Both the position numbers and the translations under genes were made by a program. From NCBI GenBank assembly GCA_013388635.1, contig JACAEX010000083.1:1-34305 (forward strand): a DNA stretch of 34,305 nucleotides, written 5' to 3'. Each line of letters starts with the position of its first letter. Position 1 is the first letter of the stretch. This document shows, piece after piece, positions 7,186-14,926 of the stretch. Below the pieces are notes generated by a model. The model was given only the letters and a program-made list of their open reading frames with translations, did not search any database and was not told the origin of the DNA. Source of the stretch: Syntrophaceae bacterium. Its GTDB lineage: Bacteria; Desulfobacterota; BSN033; UBA1163.

Positions 7186-8685
7186 ATGAGCCGGAAGATC
7201 CGGATCTTAATGGGAGAAGAAGATCCTGAGTTTTGCCAGATGATCGAGGATTCCCTCAAGGAATCGAGAGGCCTCTATGAGATCGAGAGGGTCTCTTCAG
7301 GAGAGGAGTGTCTGAAGAGACTCCAGAGCGAGAAGTTTGACATCCTGCTTCTGGATCATCTCCTTCCTGACGGAAAAGGCCTGGACTGGCTTCGTCGTTT
7401 TAACGAGATGGGGATCGGGATCCCCACCATCTTTGTGACGGCCACAGGGGATCCACAACTTTCCATCGAGGCGATGAAGGAGGGGGTCTTTGACTACATC
7501 AACCGATCGGCAGAGTGTGCGAAGGCCTTTCCTTTTGTGGTCAATCGCGCGATTGAAGGCTACAGCCTGATGGTGGAGAAGGTGAGGCTCCAGAAGGAGT
7601 TGATCGAGACGAAGAACTTTCTCGAATCGATCGTGGAAAAGGCTGGAGATGCCATTTCAGTCGTCGATCTGGAAGGAAGGGTTCTCTATTGGAATGAAGG
7701 GGCGGAGCGGATTTATGGATATCGGAGGGAGGAGGTGATGGGAGAGAGGTTTTCCGATTTTCTTTATCCGAAAGATGAGGCTTTACGAGCAGAGGAAGAG
7801 AGATTGATGGAAGGTTTGATGGCTCGGGTGAAGAAGGGAGAGGTGGTCCCCAATGTGGAAGTGAGACGATGGACAAAAGACGGACGAGAGATCATCACGA
7901 GCATGACACTCTCTCCCCTGAGAGATTCCGAAGGGAGGATCATCGGCGCCTCTCGTATCTGTAAAGACATCACCCATTTGAAGAAAGCAGAGGAACGGTT
8001 GATCTTAGCGGAGAGGTTGTCCTCCCTGGGAGAACTGACCGCAGGCGTTGCCCATGAGCTCCGGAATCCACTGGCAGGGATCAAGATCAATACGCAGCTC
8101 CTCCTTCGGAGGAACGACCTTCCCGAGATGGAAAGGCGACTCCTTGAAAGCAGTCAGGAGGGAATCGAAAAGATTCAAAAGATCGTGGATGGCATGCTCC
8201 ATTTCGCAAAACCCAAAGCCTCCCATTTTAGAGAGGAACAGATCAATGAGGTGGTGGAGAGCAGTCTGGCCATCCTCCAAACCAAGCTGAAGAAAGGGAA
8301 TATCTCCTCTGTCTTTCAGAAGGGGGAGGGCCTGCCCCGGGTGCGGATCGATCTCCACCAGATCCAGCAGGTCTTGATCAACCTCATGCTCAATGCGATC
8401 CAGGCCATGGATGGCGGAGGGACGCTGACCATCCGGACGTTTTCAGAAGATGGAGGAGGCGTTGGAGTTGAGATCAGGGACACCGGAGTCGGGATTTCCA
8501 AGTCCAATCTGAAGAAGATATTCGATCCCTTTTTTACAACGAAATCGGAGGGCACAGGACTGGGCCTCTCCATCAGCCTGAAGATCCTCAATAACCATGG
8601 CGCAACCGTGGATGTGGACAGCCAGGAAGGAAAAGGTTCGACCTTCACCATCCATTTTCCAATCAGGGGTGATCATGCGGTTTAA
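7186..8685 (+). CDS. Hybrid sensor: receiver-PAS-histidine kinase
   Basis: 499 residues with no membrane segment, so cytoplasmic. Residues 1-~125 are a receiver domain with acidic pocket E11/E12, phosphoacceptor D57 (LLLDHLLPDG) and switch Thr in FVTATG; the conserved Lys after beta-5 appears to be Arg (YINRSAE). A PAS domain follows (~140-260, ISVVDLEGRVLYWNEGAERIYGY). The HisKA H-box is AHELRNPL with H290, then an HATPase_c domain with N-box LMLNAIQAM, G1 DTGVGIS and G2 GTGLGLS. The kinase would pass phosphate to the NtrC-type regulator encoded immediately downstream, whose start overlaps this gene by 11 bases. The ribosome binding site is GGGAAGGAGC. The N-terminal receiver suggests control by an upstream kinase not seen here. 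Confidence 0.93.
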   Translation: MSRKIRILMGEEDPEFCQMIEDSLKESRGLYEIERVSSGEECLKRLQSEKFDILLLDHLLPDGKGLDWLRRFNEMGIGIPTIFVTATGDPQLSIEAMKEGVFDYINRSAECAKAFPFVVNRAIEGYSLMVEKVRLQKELIETKNFLESIVEKAGDAISVVDLEGRVLYWNEGAERIYGYRREEVMGERFSDFLYPKDEALRAEEERLMEGLMARVKKGEVVPNVEVRRWTKDGREIITSMTLSPLRDSEGRIIGASRICKDITHLKKAEERLILAERLSSLGELTAGVAHELRNPLAGIKINTQLLLRRNDLPEMERRLLESSQEGIEKIQKIVDGMLHFAKPKASHFREEQINEVVESSLAILQTKLKKGNISSVFQKGEGLPRVRIDLHQIQQVLINLMLNAIQAMDGGGTLTIRTFSEDGGGVGVEIRDTGVGISKSNLKKIFDPFFTTKSEGTGLGLSISLKILNNHGATVDVDSQEGKGSTFTIHFPIRGDHAV

Positions 8686-10048
8686 AGTCCTGGTGATCGA
8701 TGACGAGCTTATTCTGAGGAATTCCCTGGGGGTTGCCTTAAAGACATCGGGTTACGAGGTTCTTCCTGCAGGGACCGGAGAAGAGGGATTGGAGCTTTTT
8801 CGGAAGGAGAAGCCTGATCTCGTTCTATTGGATCACTGGTTGCCGGGGATCAATGGCGACGAAGTGCTCCGGCAGATAAGAGAGGAAGATCAGGAGATCC
8901 CTGTGATTGTGATGACAGCCCAAGGTTCCATCGAATTAGCTGTCAACTCGATGAAGATGGGGGCCTTCGATTTTCTGGTCAAACCCTTTGATCTGGATCA
9001 GATGGAATCCCTCGTGAGAAAGGGCCTCGACCGGGTTCGTTTGAAGAAAGAGGTGGAATGGCTTCGCGGCCAATATCAGGAGAGATTCCGCTCGGGAGGG
9101 ATTATCGGGGTGAGCCAGAAGATGAAAGGTGTTCTGGAATTGGCCGAAAAGGTGGCACAGAGTTCTGAAACGACGGTCTTGATCGAGGGAGAGACCGGAA
9201 CAGGGAAAGAACTCCTTGCCGAATATATCCATTTTTTAAGCCCGCGTTCCTCCTTTCCCTTTGTCCCGATCAATTGCGGAGCCATCCCCAAAGACCTCTT
9301 TGAGAGCGAGCTCTTCGGCTATGAAAAGGGGGCCTTCACCGGTGCGCTCGAAAGGGGAAAGACAGGCAGGGTGGAGGCCGCAGAAAAGGGGACCCTCTTT
9401 CTGGATGAGGTGGGAGAGCTTCCCCCTTCTGCACAGGTCAAGGTCCTGAGGGTCCTGGAAGACAAGGAATATTTCAGGGTCGGAGGGATTGAGAAGAAGA
9501 GGGCCGATGTCCGGATCATCGCAGCCACGAACAAGAATTTGGAGGAAGAGGTGAGGAAAGGAAATTTTCGGGAGGACCTCTATTTCAGGCTCAATGTGAT
9601 AGGGCTCTATATCCCTCCGTTGAGGGATCGAAAGGAGGACCTTCTCCCACTTTTCAAGTTCTTCATCGATCGGTTCAACGAGCAGTTCAAAAAAGGGTTC
9701 GTCAATATCTCTAAAGAAGCAGAAGAAAAGATCCTTTCTTACCCCTGGCATGGGAATGTCAGGGAACTTCGAAATGCTGTGGAACGGATCGTCCTTTTGG
9801 AGAAGGGCGATACCATTCTCGGGAGGCATCTCTCTTTCCTTAGCGGAAGAGAGGAGAGAGAGAAAGAGGAGCTTTCCTTCAAACCCTTCCTCCCACCCCA
9901 GGGGATCGTTCTCGATCAGGTGGAGAAGGAGTATATCCTTGAAGCATTAAGAATAAAGAAAGGGAATAAGAATCAGGCAGCAAAGATCCTCGGCATTACT
10001 CGCTCTGCCCTCCTCTACCGTATGGAAAAACATGGAATCAAAATATAA
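8675..10048 (+). CDS. NtrC-family sigma54-dependent response regulator
   Basis: 457 residues. It carries a receiver (D9/D10 pocket, phosphoacceptor D53 in LVLLDHWLPG, Thr in VMTAQG, Lys in VKPFD), an AAA+ domain with Walker A GETGTGKE (~172-179), the sigma54-contacting GAFTGA loop (~219-224), Walker B LFLDEVGELP and the arginine-finger region FREDLYFRLNVI, and a C-terminal Fis-type HTH (KGNKNQAAKILGITRSALLYRM). It should hydrolyse ATP to open sigma54 promoters. The frame is open upstream to 8597, but ATG 8675 follows AGGGGTGATC and starts directly at beta-strand 1 of the receiver. It is translationally coupled to the kinase before it. The sigma54 promoter at 10307-10322, with a dyad at 10080-10097, is a likely target. 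Confidence 0.95.
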   Translation: MRFKVLVIDDELILRNSLGVALKTSGYEVLPAGTGEEGLELFRKEKPDLVLLDHWLPGINGDEVLRQIREEDQEIPVIVMTAQGSIELAVNSMKMGAFDFLVKPFDLDQMESLVRKGLDRVRLKKEVEWLRGQYQERFRSGGIIGVSQKMKGVLELAEKVAQSSETTVLIEGETGTGKELLAEYIHFLSPRSSFPFVPINCGAIPKDLFESELFGYEKGAFTGALERGKTGRVEAAEKGTLFLDEVGELPPSAQVKVLRVLEDKEYFRVGGIEKKRADVRIIAATNKNLEEEVRKGNFREDLYFRLNVIGLYIPPLRDRKEDLLPLFKFFIDRFNEQFKKGFVNISKEAEEKILSYPWHGNVRELRNAVERIVLLEKGDTILGRHLSFLSGREEREKEELSFKPFLPPQGIVLDQVEKEYILEALRIKKGNKNQAAKILGITRSALLYRMEKHGIKI

Positions 10049-10079
10049 TCTTTGAAAGGAAGGGGAGGATTGTCCGATT

Positions 10080-10107
10080 TCAGACAGGGCTATCTGAGTT
10101 CAGACAG
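10080..10107 (+). promoter_or_regulatory. Putative enhancer-binding site (dyad plus extra half-site)
   Basis: TCAGACAG-GG-CTATCTGA (10080-10097) is an 18-base dyad with one mismatch between the arms. A second TTCAGACAG half-site at 10099-10107 repeats the first (10079-10087) with a 20-base period. It lies ~220 bases upstream of the -24/-12 promoter, a normal distance for an NtrC-type activator, and just behind the gene for one. Binding is inferred. Confidence 0.5.
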
Positions 10108-10306
10108 ATCAAGAATTCTTCAGTCATTTCGTCAGGCTATTTCCTTTCTACCCTTTTCTCCGTCTGTTTTCAAACCTACTTCCATTCGCTCGCTTTTGAA
10201 AAGTGAAGTGATGATCCCTTAGGAGCGATTTCTATGCCGAGTATAATTCCTTGAAGTGAAAGAAGAATTTTAAAGAAAGATCTTTCCTATCTTCGGCATG
10301 CATCAC

Positions 10307-10322
10307 TGGCACGCTCCTTGCT
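10307..10322 (+). promoter_or_regulatory. Sigma54 (-24/-12) promoter
   Basis: TGGCAC-GCTCC-TTGCT has both invariant elements (GG and GC) with exact spacing. The predicted transcript start is near 10332, only a few bases before the receiver gene's ATG at 10339. An upstream TTG at 10318 that is in frame with this gene is part of the -12 element and cannot be the start in this transcript. Confidence 0.85.
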
Positions 10323-10338
10323 GTTGCGTTCACTGGCG

Positions 10339-10695
10339 ATGAGAGTCTTGATCATTGAACAGGAGAAGACCATCCGACAATCCCTTTTCCATCTGATGGA
10401 GAATCATAAGGACTTTGAGGTCTTCTCTGCCCCTTCCTTTCAAGAAGGCCTTTCTCTTTTTCAAACCATGCCTTTTGATATCGTCCTTTGTGGAGATCGT
10501 CTTCCTGATGGAGATGGTTTGGAGATGCTGAAAGAGCTGGTTAAGAAGAATCCAAAGATCATCTCTGTCCTGATGACCGTTCACGGTGATGAGTTATTGA
10601 GAGAGAAAGCGATGAGGGCTGGGATTCGAGGTTATCTCGAAAAACCTTTTGATCTGAAACAACTCGAAGAGGCTATAGGGTTTAAACCCTTCTGA
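10339..10695 (+). CDS. Stand-alone atypical receiver protein (phosphoacceptor Asp replaced by Gly)
   Basis: 118 residues, a single receiver domain with no output domain. Aligned with the receiver of the kinase at 7186, FDIVLCGDRLPDGDGLEML places Gly52 where the phosphoacceptor Asp should be, with an Asp one position later. The acidic pocket, normally DD, is E7-Q8. The switch Thr (LMTVHGD) and the conserved Lys (LEKPFD) remain. It may therefore be a pseudo-receiver working by protein contact or another ligand rather than standard phosphorylation. ATG 10339 is preferred because the upstream TTG lies in the sigma54 promoter; there is no ribosome binding site and the leader would be about seven bases. 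A later start would remove beta-strand 1. Its expression is probably controlled by the NtrC-type protein upstream. Confidence 0.85.
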   Translation: MRVLIIEQEKTIRQSLFHLMENHKDFEVFSAPSFQEGLSLFQTMPFDIVLCGDRLPDGDGLEMLKELVKKNPKIISVLMTVHGDELLREKAMRAGIRGYLEKPFDLKQLEEAIGFKPF

Positions 10696-10750
10696 GATGA
10701 GAGAGGAAATCCGAATATCGAGATTTTAAACTTTAGGCAACCTTTAAAAA

Positions 10751-10844
10751 TGTCATTCCGGTGAAGGCCGGAATCCAGAACCTATTGAAATCACTGGACT
10801 CCTGCTGGAGTTTACCCCGTACTTAATACGGGGCAGGAGTGACG
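10751..10844. repeat. Dispersed intergenic palindromic repeat element
   Basis: The ~94-base unit starts TGTCATTCCGGTGAAGGCCGG and ends GGGCAGGAGTGACG, so its ends are imperfect inverted repeats. It contains an inner hairpin CCCCGTA-CTTAA-TACGGGG (10815-10833). Elements with GTCATTCC ends and nested hairpins are familiar multicopy intergenic repeats in proteobacteria. Only one full copy is visible here, with a possible fragment near 2155. Confidence 0.65.
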
Positions 10845-10890
10845 AATTTGGAATTATTAGAGGATCCCTTTATTCTATTTTGGACTTTGT

Positions 10891-10928
10891 GTTTGTTTCG
10901 AGTTTCGTGCTTCGAATTTAGAATTTCG
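10891..10928. repeat. Degenerate TTTCG word-repeat tract
   Basis: GTTTCGAGTTTCGTGCTTCGAATTT-type words repeat every 7-8 bases immediately before the rhodanese ribosome binding site. A related tract in opposite orientation is at 28808-28840. Confidence 0.55.
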
Positions 10929-10950
10929 TAATGAAAGGAGGTGAGAAGTG

Positions 10951-11385
10951 ATGAGGAAGAGGATTCTGGTTTGGATGTTGTCGTTTGTGCTCATCTTTTC
11001 GATGCTCAGTCTGGCCCTTGCTCAGCCGCCCGTGGTCAAGGAGATGGTGGCAAAGGCCAAGGCAGCGGTCAAAACGGTCTCCGCAGCTGATGTGAAGGCC
11101 GCCATCGATAAAAAGGAGAACGCGGTCATCCTCGATGTGAGAGATCCGAATGAGTACGCAGCAGGCCATCTTCCTGGAGCGATCAATGTCTCCAGGGGAA
11201 CGCTGGAGTTTGTGATCTGGACTAAGGTTCCGGATCAGAACGCCAAGATTTATGTCTACTGCAAGACAGCAGGACGATCGGCCTTGGCGACCAAGACCCT
11301 GAACGATTTGGGCTATAAGAATGCTGTGTTGATGGATGCCCAGTTTGAAGACTGGATCAAGGCCGGTTATCCTGTGGTGAGGTAG
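10951..11385 (+). CDS. Exported single-domain rhodanese (sulfurtransferase)
   Basis: 144 residues. An N-terminal signal peptide (MRKRILVWMLSFVLIFSMLSLALA) sends the protein to the periplasm. The rest is one rhodanese domain: VILDVRDPNEYAAGHLPGAINV, and the active-site loop YCKTAGRS with catalytic C104, which carries a persulfide. The ATG follows AAAGGAGGTGAGAAGTG; GTG three bases upstream is an alternative. It lies directly before a molybdopterin oxidoreductase locus of the polysulfide/thiosulfate reductase type, so it may deliver or accept sulfane sulfur for that complex; this link is inferred. A hairpin with a T-run just downstream suggests that part of its transcript ends before the oxidoreductase genes. 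Confidence 0.92.
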   Translation: MRKRILVWMLSFVLIFSMLSLALAQPPVVKEMVAKAKAAVKTVSAADVKAAIDKKENAVILDVRDPNEYAAGHLPGAINVSRGTLEFVIWTKVPDQNAKIYVYCKTAGRSALATKTLNDLGYKNAVLMDAQFEDWIKAGYPVVR

Positions 11386-11391
11386 TTTGGA

Positions 11392-11432
11392 GGGGGTGGG
11401 CATTTGAACTTGGGTGCCCATCTCCTATTTTT
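11392..11432 (+). terminator. Hairpin with T-run between rhodanese and oxidoreductase genes
   Basis: GGGGGTGGGCA (11392-11402) can pair with TGCCCATCTCC (11415-11425), including two G-U pairs, with a 12-base loop and TATTTTT directly after. It looks like an intrinsic terminator or attenuator. It also argues against the GTG at 11414, which lies at its loop, as the start of the next gene. Confidence 0.55.
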
Positions 11433-11449
11433 GGCCAGCGATGGGGAGA

Positions 11450-13642
11450 ATGGAACCAAAGGGTTTTGAGATTTCGAGGCGGGCTTTCCTAAAGGCGACT
11501 GCAGCCGGGGTCGGGATTCTTTCTTTGGGCCATGAGCTGCTTGACTTTGGGACGTGGGCACGTGGCCAGGCCGATTCGCCGGTTGTGCGCATCCCCACGC
11601 TCTGCAACGGCTGCGGGAACCGATGTGCCATATTCGCCTACGTAAAGAATGGTAGACTCTGGAAGATCGAGGGAAATCCTGAAGCCAATGGCAATCTTGG
11701 TGTGATCTGTCCGAAAGGCCATGGCTACCTTCACGAGCTCTACAATCCGAGTCGACTCAAAGGGCCTCTGAAGAGGGTTGGAGATCGTTTTGAACCGATC
11801 TCCTGGGACCAGGCTTACAAAGAGATCGCTCAAAAGATCAATCTCATTCTGATGGAGAATGGACCGCAGAGCATCTTCTGGGTCAACTATCCTCAGCCCA
11901 ATCATCTCTATGCCCTGAGGTTGATGCACGCCCTGGGCAGCCCCCATTACTTCACGCATGGGTCCACCTGCTATACGGCGAGAAATGCGGGCTGGGTCTA
12001 CACGGTCGGCGAGCTTCCCTCCAACGATCTTTCCGATTCTCGATACATCATGATCATCGGCCGCAACCCTGCGGGAGGGATCGACCTCGGGCAGATGAAG
12101 AGGATCGTGGAGGCGAAGGCCAAGGGTGCCAAGTTGGTGGTTGTGGATCCGAGGCATAGCGAAACGGCCATCCTTGCAGATGAATGGCTTCCGATCAAAC
12201 CAGGAACGGATCTGGCTCTGCTTCTGGCGATGATTCATGTGATGGTAAAAGAGGGGCTTTACGATAAGAGATTTGTGATGGAGAGAGCGGTTGGCTTTGA
12301 ACAGCTGGAAGACGAGATGGTCAACTATCCTCCAGAGTGGGCTGAGAGGATTTGTGAGATCCCGGCGAAGACGATCTTCAAGATCACCCGGGAGATGGCC
12401 CAGGCAAGGCCTCAGGCCCTGATCCATCGAGGCTACCACGGAGCGTTTGGGGCCCAATATCTCAACAGTTTTCAAACCGCTCGGGCTGCTGCCATTGCCA
12501 ACAGCCTCTTGGGCAACATTAATCGGAAAGGTGGGATCTACTTTCCAAAGACCGCCCAGTTAGGAGAGCTTCAACCGAAACATCCAGCCCCTGAGCTTCC
12601 GAAGGTGGGAAAGGCCGACGGGACCGGAGTTCCCGGCAGGTATCCCTTAGGAAGTTATGGAGATGGGATTGCCCATGCCATCCCTGAGCTGGCTTTGCGG
12701 GGTGAGTTGAAGGCAGGATTTGTCTACCATCATAATCCACTCCGAACCAATCCGAATCCCAAGCGGGTGATCGCCGGGTATAAGAAGCTCGATCTTTTGG
12801 TCGTCATCGACACCGTGCTTTCTGAGACGGCCTCGATCGCTCACTATGTTTTGCCCGAGTCGTTCTATCTGGAGCGGGATGAGGCTGTGGACACAAAACA
12901 CAGTGGCAAACGAGCCCAGGTCAGTATCCAGCAGCAGGTGGTCAAACCGATGTATGATACAAGGCCTGGGACCCAGATCATCATCGAGCTGGCGAGGCAC
13001 CTGGGGGTAGGAAGGTATTTCAATTTCGACATCGAGGAGGCCAACCGTCTGAGGCTGAAGCCCCTGGGCGTGACGTTAGAGGAGTTAAAGGCGAAAGGGA
13101 TTCTCTTCGTGGGCAAGGAGTGGAAGGAGGGGTTCGATAAACTCCAGACCCCCTCCGGAAAAGTTGAAATCTATTCAAAGACCTTGGAACAGCTTGGATT
13201 CCCGGCCATTCCTCGATGGGAAGATCCCTTCGTCTCTCCAGATCCGAATGACCCCCACTCCTTCCGATTGCTCCATGGAAAGCAGGCGATTCACACCCAT
13301 TCCATGACCGCAAACCAGCCTGTGCTGATGGCTCTCAGTCATCGCTACGACATGATCCGCCTCTGGATGAATCAGGAGAGGGGGGAGCGACTGGGGCTGA
13401 AAGATGGAGATTGGGTTCAGATCAAGTCCATGGTCGGAGAGGGAAGGATTCGAGTCCGGCTGACCCAAGGCATCCATCCCTCCTGCGTCTGGCTTCCAAG
13501 CGGTTACGGAATTTTTTCAAAACATTTAAAAACAGCTTATGATATTGGCCTTTCCTATAACGATTTTCTTCCAACCTATTTTGATCCGACGGTAGGGCAT
13601 GTGATGGCCTCGGAGATCATCGTGAAGGTGAGCAAAGCATAA
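11450..13642 (+). CDS. Molybdopterin oxidoreductase catalytic subunit, polysulfide/thiosulfate reductase-like
   Basis: 730 residues from ATG 11450 (ATG 11441 and GTG 11414 are in-frame alternatives). The N-terminus has a Tat signal, SRRAFLKA followed by a hydrophobic stretch, so it is exported folded with its cofactor. The [4Fe-4S] ligands are CNGCGNRC and a later CPKG. GSTCYTARNAGW contains the probable molybdenum-ligand Cys. The C-terminal molydop-binding domain includes HSMTANQPVLMALS and DGDWVQIKS. The set of four-cluster ferredoxin, TorD, NrfD anchor and neighbouring rhodanese favours reduction (or oxidation) of a sulfur compound such as polysulfide, thiosulfate or tetrathionate; the substrate cannot be fixed from sequence. 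The stop codon lies at the start of an intergenic word-repeat tract. Confidence 0.9.
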   Translation: MEPKGFEISRRAFLKATAAGVGILSLGHELLDFGTWARGQADSPVVRIPTLCNGCGNRCAIFAYVKNGRLWKIEGNPEANGNLGVICPKGHGYLHELYNPSRLKGPLKRVGDRFEPISWDQAYKEIAQKINLILMENGPQSIFWVNYPQPNHLYALRLMHALGSPHYFTHGSTCYTARNAGWVYTVGELPSNDLSDSRYIMIIGRNPAGGIDLGQMKRIVEAKAKGAKLVVVDPRHSETAILADEWLPIKPGTDLALLLAMIHVMVKEGLYDKRFVMERAVGFEQLEDEMVNYPPEWAERICEIPAKTIFKITREMAQARPQALIHRGYHGAFGAQYLNSFQTARAAAIANSLLGNINRKGGIYFPKTAQLGELQPKHPAPELPKVGKADGTGVPGRYPLGSYGDGIAHAIPELALRGELKAGFVYHHNPLRTNPNPKRVIAGYKKLDLLVVIDTVLSETASIAHYVLPESFYLERDEAVDTKHSGKRAQVSIQQQVVKPMYDTRPGTQIIIELARHLGVGRYFNFDIEEANRLRLKPLGVTLEELKAKGILFVGKEWKEGFDKLQTPSGKVEIYSKTLEQLGFPAIPRWEDPFVSPDPNDPHSFRLLHGKQAIHTHSMTANQPVLMALSHRYDMIRLWMNQERGERLGLKDGDWVQIKSMVGEGRIRVRLTQGIHPSCVWLPSGYGIFSKHLKTAYDIGLSYNDFLPTYFDPTVGHVMASEIIVKVSKA

Positions 13643-13722
13643 CGCATAGGGCACAGAGCAAAGCGTAAAGAATTGGGTTTAGATCTAAAATCTGAAATAT
13701 GAGATTTGCAATTTGAAATTTA
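13639..13722. repeat. Intergenic degenerate word repeats
   Basis: A CATAACGCATAGGGCACAGAGCAAAGCG tract (13639-13666, given here only as its words GCATA, GCAAAGCG) is followed by AAATCTGAAATATGAGATTTG-type A/T words to 13722. These fill the gap between the molybdopterin subunit and ferredoxin genes; no promoter is clear in it. Confidence 0.5.
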
Positions 13723-13733
13723 CGGTGTGAGTG

Positions 13734-14273
13734 ATGGCTCGATACGGAATGGTCATCGATGAGACGAAGTGCGTGGGTTGCCATGCGTGCCGGGTGGCCT
13801 GCCATAACCAGAACAATCTCGATGAGAAAGAGGCCTATAATCACCTGGAGGAGCGGGAGTACGGGAGCTTTCCCAACTACACGCGTGAATTCATGCCTGT
13901 CCAGTGCCAGCACTGCGATAATCCTCCCTGCGTGAAGGTCTGTCCCACAGGGGCCTCCCATAAGAGAAAGGACGGGGTGGTTCTGGTCGACAAGGATAGA
14001 TGCATCGGCTGCAAATATTGTATTGCGGCCTGTCCTTACAATGTGAGGATTATCAAGAAAGAGGGCTACATCGAGAAGTGTCGGTTCTGCATCGAATTTG
14101 TTGAAAAAGGGGGAACGCCAGCCTGTGTGACAACTTGTATGACCGGGGTCCGGATGTTTGGTGACCTCGACGATCCAAACAGTGAGATTTCGAAGCTCAT
14201 CATCAAACATAAGCTGAAGCAGTTTAAGGCAGAGCTGAACACCAAGCCCAGGATTTACTACAGGAAAGGATGA
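13734..14273 (+). CDS. Four-cluster [4Fe-4S] ferredoxin subunit (PhsB/PsrB/TtrB type)
   Basis: 179 residues. Four cysteine groups are visible: CVGCHACRVAC, CQHCDNPPCVKVCPTG, CIGCKYCIAACPY and CRFC...CVTTC, the pattern of electron-transfer subunits that link the molybdopterin subunit to an NrfD-type membrane protein. It has no signal of its own and would be carried out with the Tat-exported partner. ATG 13734 is chosen over GTG 13731; the upstream GGTGTGAGTG is a weak ribosome binding site. Its stop overlaps the start of the torD-like gene (ATGA), indicating coupled translation. Confidence 0.95.
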   Translation: MARYGMVIDETKCVGCHACRVACHNQNNLDEKEAYNHLEEREYGSFPNYTREFMPVQCQHCDNPPCVKVCPTGASHKRKDGVVLVDKDRCIGCKYCIAACPYNVRIIKKEGYIEKCRFCIEFVEKGGTPACVTTCMTGVRMFGDLDDPNSEISKLIIKHKLKQFKAELNTKPRIYYRKG

Positions 14274-14926
14274 CGGAGATGTTCAGGGAGGAAAAGGAGT
14301 CTGTTTCCAGAATCCTATCATGCCTTCTTTCTTCTCCGGATGAAGGGATGGCGGAAGAGATCTATCGGGGCACCCTCTACTCATTCTTTAGACCTCAGGT
14401 CCAGTCGTGGGGAGGAGAGATTGGGATTCTGAAAGGGTTTCGGGATGGCGAAGCTCCGGAAGTCCTTTCAAAGAACCTGAAGAAGGAATATGATCGCCTC
14501 TTTTCCGACTTTGGAAGTGAGAAGATCTCGCTCGTTGAATCCTTTTATAAACCCTGGACCCAGGATCCTGACTGTTCCCTTTCCTTTGCAGCTGAAAAAG
14601 GTCTGATAATGGGAGATTCCGCTCTCCACCTCTCCGCTCTCTATCAGAAATGCGGCCTGGAAATCGGAGAGGGATTTCAGGGGATGCCCGATCATCTGAT
14701 CCTTGAATTGGAATTCTTAGGCTATCTTTATCGGTGGGCGAGCGACAGGGAGATCAAGATGTTCATCAAGGATCATCTCGACTGGATCCCCCTTCTTAAG
14801 GTAGAGTTGGAGAGGGCTTCGGCCCATCCCTTTTATCGGACTGTCCTTGAGGTGCTGGATCTGTTTCTCAGGACCGAAAGGAGGAGATTGGAGAAGGAGA
14901 GCGATGGAGAGGAGAAGATTTGTTGA
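14270..14926 (+). CDS. TorD-family molybdoenzyme chaperone
   Basis: 218 residues, all-helical. TorD/DmsD proteins bind the Tat signal of a molybdoenzyme and hold it until the cofactor is inserted. Family marks are EYDRLFSDFG, ESFYKPW and MPDHLILELEFLGYLY. It overlaps the ferredoxin gene by ATGA and the following lipoprotein gene by 23 bases, so it belongs to this operon and its client is almost certainly the molybdopterin subunit at 11450. Confidence 0.9.
   Translation: MTEMFREEKESVSRILSCLLSSPDEGMAEEIYRGTLYSFFRPQVQSWGGEIGILKGFRDGEAPEVLSKNLKKEYDRLFSDFGSEKISLVESFYKPWTQDPDCSLSFAAEKGLIMGDSALHLSALYQKCGLEIGEGFQGMPDHLILELEFLGYLYRWASDREIKMFIKDHLDWIPLLKVELERASAHPFYRTVLEVLDLFLRTERRRLEKESDGEEKIC

Noticed and set aside
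11489-12475. Long minus-strand open frame (328 codons) opposite the molybdopterin subunit
   Set aside because: The plus-strand frame has clear family motifs throughout; the antisense frame has no recognisable domain or ribosome binding site and is a by-product of codon bias.
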